NCBI RefSeq assembly: GCF_035222275.1
Contig: NW_026946359.1
Span: forward strand, 1,736,001 to 1,800,000
DNA length: 64,000 nucleotides
Source: Podospora bellae-mahoneyi
Lineage: Eukaryota > Ascomycota > Sordariomycetes > Sordariales > Podosporaceae
Reading direction: 5' to 3'
Positions 21,602 to 34,748 of the stretch are shown here, piece by piece. The notes under the pieces are model-generated. The model worked only from the letters and a program-made list of their open reading frames with translations, did not search any database and was not told the origin of the DNA. Positions within the stretch are counted from its first letter, which is position 1; every line of letters starts with the position of its first letter. Made by a program: the position numbers and the translations under genes.

Positions 21602-22912
21602 TCTGTCCAATTCCTTGGTTCAATTGCTCCCGGTTCGAGGCCGTTTTGAAGGCCGTTTGGCGATAAGAACACTCAATTGATCGCCCTTGAACTGACTGCT
21701 TGGTATCCTGACAGGGAACACGAAAAAGGTGGGGTGGGGTTGTTGGTCGATGTGTCAGTTCCAAAGACCGCACTCTTGACCTCGTTACCGAAGGGGGGAA
21801 GTGAATAATTGATCGGGAAAAAAAAAAAAGAGATCCTTTTCTAACACGAAGACCCGCGGTCAGGACGACGGACGGGCTGGCCGTGGGGTTTTATAAACTT
21901 GTTTCGATCGAGACAAGGAAGACCGGAGAGAGAGGGGACGACACCATGGCTAAGGCTGACGGGCAAGACGCTGGCTTGCGGCGTGGGAGTGTGTTCTTTT
22001 TTGGTATACATACATACAAATGGGTAAAGCGGGAAGGAATTTGCGGCGCAGCAACACCAGGGAGGGGAACTGATTGGCGTGGTGGAAAGTGGGGGAGGAT
22101 GCTGGCCAACTGAATTGAGGCCTGCTTGGTCGAGGCCGGCGAAACCAGTTGCTTTTGACTGTCAGCGCCGGCTGCTTGGTGATGGGGAGAGGAATGCTCT
22201 AGAGGGGCGCAGGGGAAGATGGAGCGAGTAGAAGGACGGGAGTCATTGTCTTTGCATGATAGTGTATGTTATAGTGTATGCGGGCGAGCAGATAACAATG
22301 GGCTGAGTTCCAAAAGGGGAGATATTTCTCGCGTTTCTCAAAGTCGCAACAGCTCTGGATCACTTGGTACTCGATTTGTCCCACACGAGATGGGGGCCCG
22401 TTGTGTGCTGCCTTCTAGAAGGCAAACAACCAGCAGTGGCAGGGGAACCATGGGCAGATCGAGTTGATCTCTGGCCTGGTCATGGAAGAGCAACAGCTTT
22501 GCACGGCCAGCAGATTGAAATCCATCACTCGGGAGAGCAATGTGCCAAGCCCGGTCCGAACAGGGCGAGACGGGGCCGGACCCGGGCCTGTGAAGCTCAC
22601 CCGAAACAAGAGAGCGATCAACAGACCTGACCAGGTCAAGCACCATGGGAAAATCGTCTCAAGTATGCGCAACATGTTTTACCAGGTCGCCGGTGTCGCC
22701 CTCGCACTCGACGGCTCCCATTCCTTTTCTACCAGCTCTCCCAGAGCCCCAAGGAATCGAAACCCTTTCCTCCGACATCATCAAACAGTTCATGCCAGCA
22801 GACAACGCACCTGACTCTCCTCACTCTCCTCAACTTCCTCTTTAGTCTCCCTCCGCCGTCTTCCAGTTGGAAGAAAGCCAGAGGTCAATCATCACCTAAC
22901 CATCTCGCGACA
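21602..22912. other. Divergent promoter region
   Basis: Shared upstream region of the Cys-rich gene (minus) and the unknown gene at 22913 (plus). It contains an A11 tract near 21821 and a good-context small frame, 22645-22845, that starts CACCATGG and encodes 66 residues with one CxxC. That frame may be an upstream ORF of the 22913 gene rather than a separate gene, since it ends only 67 bp before the next ATG. Confidence 0.4.
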
Positions 22913-23630
22913 ATGGGTGTCCCCGTCGTTTTGGCAACGGTTGCTGCGTGCGGTAGTATCGTGACGTCGATCAAGTCGAGCTGGGAGCTCCGGCGCATGG
23001 TCAAGAGAAAGAAGGAGCAGCATGAAGCTGATGATGAGGCGCCCTATGTCTTTCGCAAGTTGCGCCAGGCGTACTATGATGGGCTTATGACGGTGCCCGA
23101 GTACGAGCAATGGTACGAGAAGTTCCTCGTGGCCAAGGTCGAAAAGGACTGTAAGTTTGTGCTCCATTCAAGTCTTCACTGAGAGCAATAGGTATTAACC
23201 AGTCGCAGTGGCCGGCCTTCGCCGTATCCGCGCGCATCTCCGCATCATTGAGAACGGAGCGCCCATTACAGGCAATCGTCGATCGCGGTCGGTCGAACCA
23301 AGCAGGCGTCGGCAGTCTGTGACATTTGCACCGACTCCCCAGCATCCGGCCTATGTCGACTATCGACAGCCCAACCGTGGAAACATTGAGTACTATGCGG
23401 ACCCACGCGCCAGGGTTGGCGCGCACCCTGATGAGTTTGTTCGACTGGAGCGGCAGTCGACGTACAGTCGTGCTTCGTCGTCGGACGCACAGTCGCGTGT
23501 CAGTCGGAGCTCATCAGCGCGGCATGAGTCTAGGGGTCGCTCGAGGAGGAGGTATGATAGCAGTGATTCGGATAGTGACGACTACTACTATGAGAAGAGG
23601 AGCTATCGCGGTAGGAGCTCAAACCGGTAG
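22913..23630 (+). CDS. Conserved fungal protein of unknown function with RS-rich tail
   Basis: Two exons, 22913-23150 and 23209-23630, with a 58-nt intron (GTAAGT...CAG), give 219 residues. Start context is CGACAATGG. The N-terminus (MGVPVVLATVAACGSIVTSI) is a short hydrophobic stretch that could be a signal anchor. It is followed by a charged helical region (ELRRMVKRKKEQHEADDEAP) and a Tyr-rich block (LRQAYYDGLMTVPEYEQWYE). After the intron come a basic segment and a tail of SR/RS and Asp/Tyr repeats. The layout suggests a membrane-tethered protein with a disordered, phosphorylatable tail. I do not recognise the family. Confidence 0.75.
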
Positions 23631-24123
23631 TCGCGCATTTTGTCTTTTGCGACTGATGTCGAGAGGGGGCGGTTCTTTTCAGGCGTTTGCGAGTAGTGGC
23701 AGGACTGGGTTGACTTTATGATGAATTTTCCTTTGTATTAGCATAGCGTAATGAACAATAGTAGTGCATTTCCATTTGTCGCGTTACTCCTTGGTTGTGA
23801 GGAAGGAGCGAACTGTATGGACGCAGAGCTGTAGTTGGAATCGTCGAGGGCAAGCAGCCAGTGGAGAGCTGGAGCAATTGGATTTCTAGCTGTAAGGCTG
23901 GAGCTCGAAGCTCCAGCCTTTGGGCAGGGGTCATCCGCGTCAGCCCCACATGGCGCATCCTTATGAAGGTGGGGCATCGAATTCTGCATGCTCTGACCGC
24001 CAAAATTTTGAATTTGTCCCCACCAGAGAGTGTGCTGACCCTTGCGCGCTGTCCTAGAATGCGCCCGCAGTTGTTTTCAACATAGGCATAAACAACACCG
24101 CAGACTGCCCGCTATCTACAACC

Positions 24124-25924
24124 ATGGCCACTGTAGCCCCCCCTCCCTCGAAGAGGCAAAAGAGAGAAGAGATTGAGCGCACCACCGTCCAGCAAGATGT
24201 TTCCCCTCTGCTTGCGACGGATCTCGGGTCCTTCAAGGCCAATTTTGTTGATGGTGATGGGAACCAAATGGCCGATGTGATTGAGATCAACTTTGCCGAT
24301 GCCTCCGAGAAGAATGTGTCTGCCTTGTTGAACACTATGATGGGGAGGGTACGATCACACCGGAGTCCCCTATACTCAACCTACCTCTTGAACTCATGCG
24401 CTGACACTTTTAACCCCAATTCAGGATCGTGAAGAATTCACGCCCTACCGCTTTCGCATCCACATCCCCGGAAGGGACGTCATTGTAGACCAATATCCCA
24501 CAGATCTACTTGGACTCCTTAAAAAGCATGGCGTGAACAACCCCTTCGAAACGACCATCACCCTCTCCGCCGAGCCTCAGGCTGTTTTCAGGGTCCAGGC
24601 TGTCTCCCGTATGGCCCACAAGATCTCCGGCCACGGTCAACCTATCCTCTGCTGCCAGTTCTCTCCTCTTTCCTCTAGCCGCCTTGCCACAGGCAGCGGC
24701 GACAACACTGCGCGCATCTGGAATGTCGATACCGGTACACCCGAGAAGACGCTATCTGGGCATACAGGCTGGGTGATGAGTGTAAACTGGAGGCCAGATG
24801 GACAACAGCTGGCTACCTGCTCTATGGATAAGACTGTGCGGATATGGGACCCGGCGACTGGAAAGTCGACAGCCGAGCTCAAAGGGCATGCGAAGTGGGT
24901 CTTGGGATTGGCGTGGGAACCTTACCACTGTAAGTGTGGTTCTTGATTCTCGGGAAAACAACTTGTCATACTAACCGCAAGCAGTGTGGCGTGATGGCAC
25001 GCCTAGACTTGCCTCTTGCTCCAAAGACGGCACTGCCAGGATATGGGTCGTCAACACTGGCCGTACTGAGCATGTGCTGAGCGGTCACAAGAGCTCAATT
25101 ACCTGCGTGAGATGGGGCGGGACAGGCCAGGTATGGATTAACCTCAACATATCCACAAGATGACCTCCCATACTGACGAGTCCCGACAGATTTACACCGG
25201 CTCTCAAGACAGAACTGTTCGCATCTGGGATAGCGTAAAGGGCACCCTCGTCCAAAGTCTAACCGCCCACGGCCACTGGATCAACAACATTGCTCTCTCT
25301 AGCGACTTTGTCCTGAGAACAGGCTACCTAGACCACAGCAAGGAGGTCCCAGAGACAGAAGAAGCCAAGAGGGCCAAGGCCAAGGAGAGATTCGAAAAGG
25401 CCGTCAAGATCAACGGCAAGGTTGCCGAGAGGTTTGTCTCAGCGAGCGACGATTTCACAATGTACCTCTGGGATCCAACCAACAACGGGAACAAACCGGT
25501 GGCCAGACTGTTAGGTCACCAAAACAAGGTCAATCAGTGTGCCTTCTCGCCAGATGGCACCATGATTGCCAGCGCCGGTTGGGACAACCATACTGTAAGT
25601 TTTATCACATAACTTTTCTTTCCTTTCCAGTCCAAGTCTCACATGAAACAGAAACTATGGAACGCCAGAGACGGCAAGTTCTTGACCACTCTCAGAGGCC
25701 ACGTCGGTCCGGTGTTCCAATGCGCCTGGTCAGCCGACAGCCGCTTGCTTGTTACTGGTAGCAGAGACTGCACCCTCAAGGTGTGGAACGTTTTGAAGGG
25801 CGCGCTGGCGAGGGATCTGCCGGGCCACGAGGACGAGGTGTATGCTGTGGACTGGGCGCCGAGGGACGGAGCCAAGGTGGCGTCTGGTGGGAAAGATAAG
25901 GCTGTCAGGACATGGATGAACTAG
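24124..25924 (+). CDS. RSA4: Ribosome assembly factor Rsa4/NLE1 (WD40)
   Basis: Acts in the nucleolus and nucleoplasm on pre-60S particles, where its N-terminal domain binds the MIDAS domain of the AAA+ ATPase Rea1/midasin and lets Rea1 strip assembly factors. Five exons (24124-24348, 24425-24929, 24985-25130, 25190-25594, 25652-25924) encode 517 residues, matching yeast Rsa4. Introns are 54-76 nt with consensus ends. Residues about 25-130 are the NLE/ubiquitin-like domain (ADVIEINFADASEKNVSALL, YRFRIHIPGRDVIVDQYPTD). WD40 repeats then fill the protein, with clear GH...WD units such as LSGHTGWVMSV, TVRIWD, GHQNKVNQCAFSPDG and LRGHVGPVFQCAWS. The long insertion after RTGYLDHSK with several Lys and Glu is typical of this family. 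Start context ACAACCATGG. Nothing is missing. Confidence 0.96.
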
Positions 25925-28900
25925 AGAGGAGGGGATGGTTGGTAAGAGTAAAGGAGAGGGGGGCGAGGAGTGATGATACCCTGATGGTAGAGGAATACAA
26001 AAAAAAATGATCGTGTATGTTGCTATTCGGAGGCAAAAGGTTGCATGTGACTAAAACACTGGAAATGAACAAACCTATCGCGAATAGGTCTTACTTAACG
26101 GATACAGGAGTACAGCATCCGGGAGGGCAAATCCGCCCTGTCACGACAGGTTGATGAGAACTTGACCGCCGAAGAACGGGTAATAGGGACGGGGGTCATG
26201 TTCCGTGATGATCACGAAATTTTACCGATACCTACTACCTACCTTGTCTTACGTACCTACGTACCCACGTACCCAATGCTGGAACGAGGCGCACACACAC
26301 ACACCCATCTAGCTAGACGAAGACGAGCTGTGAGGTGATTCTTCATTCGGCCGGGCCGTCTTCAGCTACTAGAATTTGGAGGTGTTCTCGGCATTTGTGG
26401 TACTGGGCGAGCCTTGGCTCATGTGCCGTCCCCGAACAGGTAGTTGTGAGAAATTGATCGGAGGATTTTGCTGAGTTTGGATCGTCATCACATAGAGTAT
26501 GTATGAGAGAGTTTCTATCTTTGCCGAGCTTTCACCGCTACTGTCTCATTGGGGGACGGGAGTCTGCTCCAACACTTTCAGACGAGAGAGATAAAGAGTG
26601 GTAAAATGCCGCCAACCGAGATGGGAAATCAGGGTTGAGAATAAGGCCGGTTATGGAAAGACGGGAATAGCAACTCCTATCTGCAGAAGAGGAGAGCCAT
26701 GGTTTGGCTTGTGATTGTTACTGGATACTATGTGTGAACTGGGCGGGATTTTCACCATGGCATGAAATGAGACGGTGACATCCTTCCCCTGGGATGCTTG
26801 GGACACTTCTTTTTTTTCCTGCAATGGGCCATCCCCGGCAGATCGTGGTGTCTAGACTACTGCGTAAACATGTGTGTGAGCAGACGCCGTGCATTAGTAG
26901 GTTGTTGCTGGCTTTGCTGCAGCTGTCTCCGATAGGTCCCGTGGAATCGGGGATCGTGGATGAGGTGCCTGTGGAGTGTTGATTCTCGGGGATAGCCCAC
27001 AGGATGATGGTGCGGAGTGCATTGGAGAATGAGGGGATTGAGGGGACACACGTGGTTATGGTGTCCTGACTATTAGGTGGTGGTTTGGCGAGAGAACAGC
27101 CGTAGCAATTGTCCCTGTTGTCAGTCTGATGATAGGCATGGGTACCCATAATGTCGAGCTCACCATCAGATACCGGTAGTGAAGATAGAGAGAGCAATCT
27201 TGTGAAGAAATCACCTTGACAGAAGATGCCACAAATGACGGCACACATGTAGCCATCACGGAGATATACTCGGCCATTCGTCTCAGTCTAAAAGTAGCAT
27301 CATGGCTGCTTGGTGGCATCATAGCGTTCGTTCAAACAGCGCCGTCAGAAGCAAGTCTCCGTTTCCAAGCATGTCAGAAATTCACTATGAGCTATTTTCT
27401 TCCCTGGGTGTCACATAACAGTGCGGCCAATGGAGAGATTGAAGGCATCAAAATACCATGGTACTTGACGGCCCTCCGATGTATGAGATGTCGTCGGCGG
27501 ATGGCGTCTGATTTTAGCCTATCAAGGCCCTGTGTGGGCTCGGGAGATCTCGGGAATCCACGGTCAATGGTACCATGGCGCACATCAAACGGCCGTCCAT
27601 GTGGCTGGGACAGGCTCATCGCTTCGCTTATATTTCGATCGGCCCGTGAAGCATGAAAATTTTTACATTTTACCTCTTCACGATGGACTGTCACCAAGCC
27701 GGTGATGGTCGGGTAGGTGATTATGTTGAGAACAATAAGCGCACCCAGCTTACCATCATTCGGCCAGGAAGGGTTTCTGTCTGTGCCTCATGACGGCACT
27801 TGCTGCCGAGTATTCCATTTCTGCGTGCTTTACAGACCTGATAAGAGGTCGACACGTTTCCCATGCTGTGCCTCTGACTGGACCGACAACGCTCCATGGG
27901 ACGGCAGAGGAGACTCGGACCTTTTTTTCTCCGTTGAGGAGTTGCTCAATTAAGGTTGCTCTTAGTGGAATCTGACGTGTTTCGGTGGCTCATCTGTCTG
28001 GAAACGCTCCAAACAGCACCGCCGGCGCCCAGCCTTCTGGCCCCTCCCGCTCACCACAGCCCTGCGCTGTGACCAACCACCAGCGTCATCTTCCCTCTTC
28101 TGAACCTCTTCCCTCGGCCGGAGTAACGGACTCGAAGCCGATAATGGCTCTTGTCTATTTCCTGCGTTTGAGAACCATTATTTGCTTGAAATCAAGATAT
28201 CACGGTCATGGATCTGATACAATATGTAGACCAAAGTCAATGACAAGCACAAGAGCTGTTATCGGCAGACCAGGCTACTGATCGGCACCAACTATCTCCA
28301 CTGTTCCCGGCCCGGACCTTCCATACCTCTGGAATCCATCCGCTGATCTGCTTTTCAAGACCGGCAACGGTCCCAAGAGCCTGTGTCACGGAATTCGAGT
28401 GAGAGTCTTGGACCGGGTAATGGATGTCTCGATTGATATCTTGGTGCAGAACTTTCTTGTAAGAGGTCCTCGGCAAAGCATCCATTATCCAGGCAGCCAA
28501 GCCCGGCTGTTCAGGGTGTGGTTGCAGAACTGCATGTGGTTGACAGCGCTGTGATATCCAAGTCAAGCAGGAGGTACATAGCGGACAGGGCCCATACACA
28601 TTGGAGGCCGCCGCTCAGGTGGGAGAAAGGATGGCGACCGCGAGCTTACTGGCCTCTGGAGCAGCTGCTTGTAAAGGAGTTGCTATCAAGGAGTTGAACT
28701 CCGCCAGGCTGAACCAGACGTCAGAGTGATAGATCAAGTTTTTCTGTTATCACACATCTCCTTCCCACAGCTCAACCCGTTGGTCACACTGTTCGCCATC
28801 ACCTGGCCCTGACATGTGGCTTCGATTTGGTAACAGGAGACTTTAGATTACGTGATTGCCTGAGAGAAACGGCCGTACAACATGAAAGGCATGCTCAGAA

Positions 28901-30459
28901 TCTTCGATCCATGACAGGTGCCGAGACAATGCGCAGGCAAGCCGCTGCATTATATAGGTAAGGAAGGCCGGAAACTGTTCGGAAAGAGAACTCTGTAACG
29001 CTCGCAAACCACCGTCGAATAAGAGCTGCAGTTATAAACAATAGGCGGGAGCGATTCGAGACTGATATTGGATAGCAGGAAGGAAGACGATCAAGAGATC
29101 ATCAGCAAGCAAGCACAACAAAACTCTTTGGGAAAACTTCCAAGGCATTGAGTGGTGGGCTGGCCCCCTGTCACTGGATGGAAGCTGCGGAAGCCCAAGC
29201 TGGCCCCTGTCAGTCTTGGCATTCCTCTCGATGCCACCCTCGATGTCCCTTGTCCATCTCCACTGGTTTCGGGCTGGAATGACGAACAACGGGCTGGCGG
29301 GACGCTGCTTCTTGGTCCGTAGGGCCCACTTTCAGCACTCCCTTGAGCATTTTGCAGGCATAGCAGCGCCTATGAAGCGAGCTCCAACACCGATTAAAAG
29401 TGATCGAAGCTCCTCCAAGTTTCCATGATTTCCGTGATCTTCTTGCTTGCTCAAACCAAGACTCTTTCTCGGCAGCAGATCTCCGATCAAACTCAAAACC
29501 TGTCAGCCTTTGATCTTCACCTAGCTACGGACCAAAAGCTCAGAACCCCCCTAGGCTGCCACCCACACAGTCTTTAAACCATCCGTCTCCAAAAGCTCAT
29601 CAGAGAGCCCCTGACCCCGTCAAACTCCCTAGTCAGCGTTTTCTGCAACGCCGTTGTCTGTCAACAAATAGAGACATCCGATCTTTCGATCTGGGTGGCT
29701 ATCAACAGGCAAGTAGGTATGCCCAATCCTTAGCTCCCTTCTCGAGCGATTCACCCGTGGTTACTGCCATCCACTCGAGGGAAGAAAAGCCCCGGCTCTG
29801 GCTCGTTACGTCAGAGGGTGGACCACTGGGCACTAACCTGATCCCCGCCCTCAAAATACTATGCTGCCCTATTTTGAGTGACAAGGCCCAATTGGTCTGA
29901 CTGGAGATATTTCCTAACAGATTTCGAGCATCAAGTCTCGCGAAGTCTTTGTTCTCCTCTCCCGCCCCCGGCATCTTCCAGGCTCTTTTACGCTGCGCAA
30001 CTCTTTCGTCCGTCCACCGAGAAGTCTTATCAGGCTTTACACCACACTAGACGCGCCATCCCCGTTTGCCGCAGCTCTTCTGGCCGCACCGTTAAGCTTG
30101 TTCACAAAGCCACCTTGCGTCACTACAATCCGAGCGTCAGCTTAGCTCCTTTATGGTCATCCGCCCTAAGCTCGTCCCACAGTTGTTGAGACGGTTACAT
30201 TTCCTGGTTCTGTTTGGGCACTTGTGACCTGTCGACAAGCCAAAGACGCCGTTACCGACAGCACTCTCGCGCATCCTGCAAGCTTGGCTGTTTACCGTTG
30301 GGAGAATATCCGTTGCAAAAGCTTCATCCTTGCCCTTGGCCCCCATGAACTTGTCACTGGGGATTTTCCAGTAGCTACGACCACCGACTCCTCGCCAACG
30401 GCCCTTCTACAATCCCACCTACCTGTTGATAGCAAGAGACGGCCAGTCATCTGCCCATT
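25925..30459. other. Long gene-poor region upstream of the trehalose gene
   Basis: About 4.5 kb with no convincing protein-coding gene. Open frames at 26718-27248 (minus, 176 codons), 27216-27656 (plus, 146 codons, TTG start) and 28237-28599 (minus) have no good start context, no splice partners and no recognisable motifs. It contains a duplicated AGCTGGCCCC-TGTCA element near 29158 and 29198, a tract of ACGTACC units and a CA run near 26251-26304, and small upstream ORFs close to the TPS gene. It is probably a long regulatory region or contains non-coding transcripts. Confidence 0.45.
26251..26304 (+). repeat. Simple repeats: ACGTACC units and a CA run
   Basis: Three imperfect copies of ACGTACCY occupy 26251-26275, followed by a (CA)6-7 run at 26292-26304. 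These are ordinary low-complexity repeats. Confidence 0.8.
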
Positions 30460-33400
30460 ATGACGGTTTTTATTGCTTCACTGTGAGTCTCTTGCTGTCA
30501 ATGCTGTGCGGGCTGCCTGAAGCACTATACTTACGCTTTTTCTGTACAGATTCCTCCCCAAGACTATTCATTTCACACTCCCCGGCACACCTCCGCGCGG
30601 GTCTCGCTCCGAGAAGCCTCAGCCCAATCTGAGGCCAGCGCCACCTCAGCGGCAGCCTAGCCTCTTCCAACCGCCCAGTATCACCCCGCCTCATACTCCG
30701 ACCGACGAGAAGAAGCCCAGCGGTCTCTTCACTAACGAGGATGGGCTGCGGGTTCATATTCCAACAACGACAGCGATTGGAGAAGATGGTGTTCGTGCGC
30801 CAGCTGACCGAAGCTCTCCCACCTGGGGAGGTCGTTTAGATCAGCCAATGTCGCGGGCGAACTCACCGCCACCTCCTTCGTTGATCCAGAAGGCTAGAAA
30901 CCTGCATCAGAAGGCCAAGGAGATGGGTCGGGCCGGCATCACACAACCTCGCACACTCGATAGAAGCGAGAGCCACGAGAGGGTTTTTGCACATGCCAAC
31001 TGGAAGATCGTTAACGCTGACCAGGGCAATGGCGGTCTTCGAAATGCTGCCGAGGCGGCTTCCAGAGAGGGAAAGGTTGGAGACTGCACTTGGGTCGGCA
31101 CCCTTGGTATGCCCACGGATGCTCTCCAGGGCACTCAACAACTCCAGGATATTCAGGACAAGCTCGCCACGGAGCACGACATGCTCAGTGTCTGCCCCTC
31201 CGACAAGGACTTCGATGGACACTACTCTCACTTCTGTAAACAAATTCTGTGGCCAGTGTTTCATTACCAGATTCCCGACAATCCCAAGAGCAAGGCATAC
31301 GAGGACCATTCATGGAAATACTATGTCAATGTCAACCAAGCGTTCGCCGATGTCATTGTTAAGAACTGGAAGCGGGGCGACGTCGTTTGGGTCCACGACT
31401 ACCATCTTCTCTTGGTCCCTGGCATGGTACGAAAGAAGCTGCCAGAAGCCAAGATTTGCTTCTTCCTTCACGTGGCCTTCCCGTCATCTGAAGTGTTCCG
31501 TTGCCTGGCGGTTCGGAAACAGCTGCTGGAAGGCATGCTCGGCGCCAATCTGATTGGATTCCAGATCCACGAGTACACGAGACATTTCCTTCAGACCTGC
31601 AGTCGACTCCTTAGTGCGGAGGCCACTCCAGATGGACTCCAGTTGGAAGACCGCTTTGTCGACGTTGTCAACCTCCCAATTGGGATCGATCCTGTTAGTC
31701 TCAGCCAGCATCGTGAAGAAGATGAGGTTAAGAGATGGCTGGACACCATGAGGGAGCGTTACGCTGGCAAGAAGCTCATTGTTGCTCGCGACAAACTGGA
31801 TCACGTTCGTGGCGTGAGACAAAAGCTCCTCTCATATGAGCTTTTCCTGAATAAGAATCCGGAGTGGAGGGACAAGGTTGTCCTCATCCAAGTGGCGCTT
31901 TCCACCAGCGAGAAGAGCGAGCTGGACGCGACTGTTAGCGACATTGTCACTCGCGTCAACTCCTCGTGGGCCAACTTGGCGTACCAGCCCGTCGTCTACC
32001 TCAAGCAAGACATCGACTATGCGCAGTATCTTGCTCTATTGAGCGTTGCGGACGCCCTCATGATCACCAGCCAACGCGAGGGCATGAACCTAACCTCGCA
32101 TGAGTACCTCTTTTGCCAGGACGGCAAGATCAGCGAAAAGAAGCATGGATCTCTGATTCTCTCTGAGTTCACTGGCACGTCGTCCCTCTTTGGCGGAAAT
32201 GAGCTTTCGGTCAACCCTTGGGATTATCGGGCCTGTGCGGATGCGATCAAGAAGGCTCTGGAGATGGGGGATGAGGAGAAAGAGATGCGATGGACCAAAC
32301 TGTACGAGGCAGTCACCCACCACACAGGGTCTCATTGGTTTTCCGAGATCCTGGCTCGCCTCGATGTTGTGTATGAACAACAGCACCGTCACGACCAAAC
32401 CTCTGTTCCCCGACTTTCACTCAACACGCTGGTTCAACAGTACAACAGGACGGAGAGAAGGCTGTTTATCCTCGATTTTGAGGGCACCCTGGTCAGCTGG
32501 GGGCCAGTCAACCAGATCATTCCTGTCAGCCCACAGGTATGCTTTCTTCAGCAATTTCCTTTTGAGTGATCATCAACTAACAGAGCACTACTAGCGCACT
32601 CTTGACGTATTGAACGACCTGCTCCTTGACGATCGTAACACTATTTATGTTATGTCTGGCCGCAGACCGGAAGAGCTGGATCGTCTGTTCCGCCGTGTCC
32701 CTAATCTCGGCCTCATTGCTGAGAACGGTTGTTTCCTCAGAGACTGTGGTAGCACCGAGTGGACCGAGATGGCTGATGCGGATCAAATCCGCTCCTGGAA
32801 GGATTCCGTCAGAGGTATCCTGACATACTACATCGAGCGCACCCCAGGCGCCGAGATAGAGGATCGGCGCTGCTCGCTCATCTTCCACTATAAGTCGGCG
32901 GAAGATTACGAATCTGCCACCCGACAGGCCTTGGATTGTGCTAGTCACATCAACGACGCTTGTGAGGACCAGCGAGTCCACGCTATTCCCATGGAGGGCT
33001 GCGTCCTTGTGGAGCCGCTTGACTGGACCAAGAGCACGGCTGCCCAAAGGATCTTTTCCGATCTTCGCGACCGCATGGCGCCAGATGCGACTCACACGTC
33101 GCCAGTGGACTTCCTCATGGTTGTCGGTGATGGACGTGAGGACGAGAAGGTCTTCAAGTGGGCCAACGGTTTGGGCGAGGAGGGCCTTGTGGAAGAGGTT
33201 GTGACGGTCAGCCTGGGAACAAGAAACACGGAGGCGACCGCCACCATGACACAGGGCGTGAGTGGTAAGTGACAATAATCACGGAGGATCGATTTGCAGA
33301 GTCAAGACTAACACGCAATACAGGTGTACTCATGGCTCTACAGAGACTGGGATCAATCGCGTAAGCAGTTGCCCTATCCCCTCCCTAGCCCCCTTTGCTA

Positions 33401-33521
33401 GGCCAGATGCCAATGGTAATGTTGCAGGTCCGTTGTGCCCACGCAACATCGCCGGAAGAGCTCTGTTAGAGGTGTGACTCTGCCGCCAGACGCTGAGCTC
33501 CAGTTCCTGCCGACGTCGTAG
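30460..33521 (+). CDS. Trehalose-6-phosphate synthase/phosphatase complex regulatory subunit (Tps3/Tsl1 type)
   Basis: Large subunit that holds Tps1 and Tps2 together and tunes trehalose synthesis in the cytosol. Five exons (30460-30482, 30550-32536, 32595-33264, 33324-33360, 33428-33521) encode 936 residues. The tiny first exon gives the family start MTVFIASL joined to FLPKTIHFTLPGTPPRG. Residues about 10-150 are Pro/Ser-rich. A GT20 domain follows (NGGLRNA, VVWVHDYHLLLVPGM, REGMNLTSHEYLFCQD). From about 640 a trehalose-phosphatase-like domain starts with LFILDFEGTLVSWGP. Active phosphatases have a DxDGT motif; here the second Asp is Glu and the following residues differ, so the domain is predicted catalytically dead, as in Tps3/Tsl1. 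The C-terminus is a short basic tail after two tiny exons. Confidence 0.93.
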
Positions 33522-34748
33522 TTGACTCGGGGGTCCGTGTGGGGTCAGTGTGGTGTGCGCCGTTATTCGGTATGATGAGGTGTGGTACCTACCCTGCCTT
33601 GTTGTTGTTTTGCTTGGCTTGGTCGGGTTGATTTGTCGCCCCTTTTTGCGAGCATATACTGCAGCGTTTATTTGTATGCGCTCGGCTCCTTGCATGGTAG
33701 AACCTCGTGTGTTCTGCCAGCGCAGCCAAGACTGTTGTTTTTGTGCTTCTGGGTCTTGTCGCAGTTTTTACGCCGTCCTGTATGGTATTCTTTTACGATG
33801 AGGCAAGCCTCTACGTTCTACAGTGGACTTTAAGGCGATTGGGATGGAAATTCTATGGGTTAACACAAAGAAAAGCAGACCGTCGAAACGCTATGATACG
33901 CGAACTCGTCGATAGTATCGAACGGATTCGGAGGGCAAAGAGAGAGAGAGATTGGAATTGCTTCAGCAATGATTAAGGGCCTCGGTATAGATATGGGATG
34001 GGGGTTTATTTCTTTTCGGTGGTGGAAACTTTGGTGGCCTTCTCCTTCTTTGCTCAAGAGTTGTTAGCCTGCACATGTTTTATCGATTGCATGTTTATAT
34101 GGATCATGGCGTTTGGAGCCTGTATTCGTTGGTTGATGAGCTGTCCCAGATCATGACAGGCGGTTTACCTATCTTACCTAGTTTATTGTACTGTACAAAG
34201 TGGAACATGGAATACATTTTTGCTCTCCTCTGCTCCCTAGAGACCTATGTTTTGTTTGCGTTCGGAACCATAACCAACATTGACCCCCTTCGGCAATGAC
34301 ATATGTTCCGCTATCGGATGGCGGGGTTTGTCCTGGTTCTCTTTTCCTAGGTACCCCGCGATTTCCAGCCAATCTTGCATTATCCCTGGACCCCTGAAAA
34401 GAACTTTGACGAGCTGCCCCTCATTCAGTGGGCAGCCGCGAGACAAGCCGAATCGGAGAGAGCTCAGGCCCCAAGGACATTAGGTAGGGCAATACCATCA
34501 GAGCAAGTGGCTTGCTGACCTCGGACTGTTTCATACCGTGTTTTGAGCGACGGTCAAGTCGAGGTATCATCACTCGAATCCGTTTTGGTCTTTGTAGTAT
34601 TCGAAGACTGAGACTTTCCGGTTTGTACCTAGGTAGTTTGCTTTGAGTCATCCCCTATTGAGCTACTTCGGCGCAAGATCACCTGCACAAACAGAAGGGC
34701 GGATTTACAACACTTCTACCGCATATCAAGTCAACAAAAAACATCAAG
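33522..34748. other. Intergenic with one small open frame
   Basis: 3' region of the trehalose subunit gene and promoter of the aminotransferase gene. Apart from the small frame at 33782-33976, listed separately, I see nothing coding. Confidence 0.5.
33782..33976 (+). CDS. Possible small protein, 64 residues
   Basis: ATG-started frame with protein-like composition: MVFFYDEASLYVLQWTLRRL, then a strongly charged helix (AMIRELVDSIERIRRAKRER) and a short end. It lies 260 bp after the trehalose subunit stop on the same strand, so it could instead be part of that gene's 3' untranslated region. No homologue comes to mind. Confidence 0.25.
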   Translation: MVFFYDEASLYVLQWTLRRLGWKFYGLTQRKADRRNAMIRELVDSIERIRRAKRERDWNCFSND

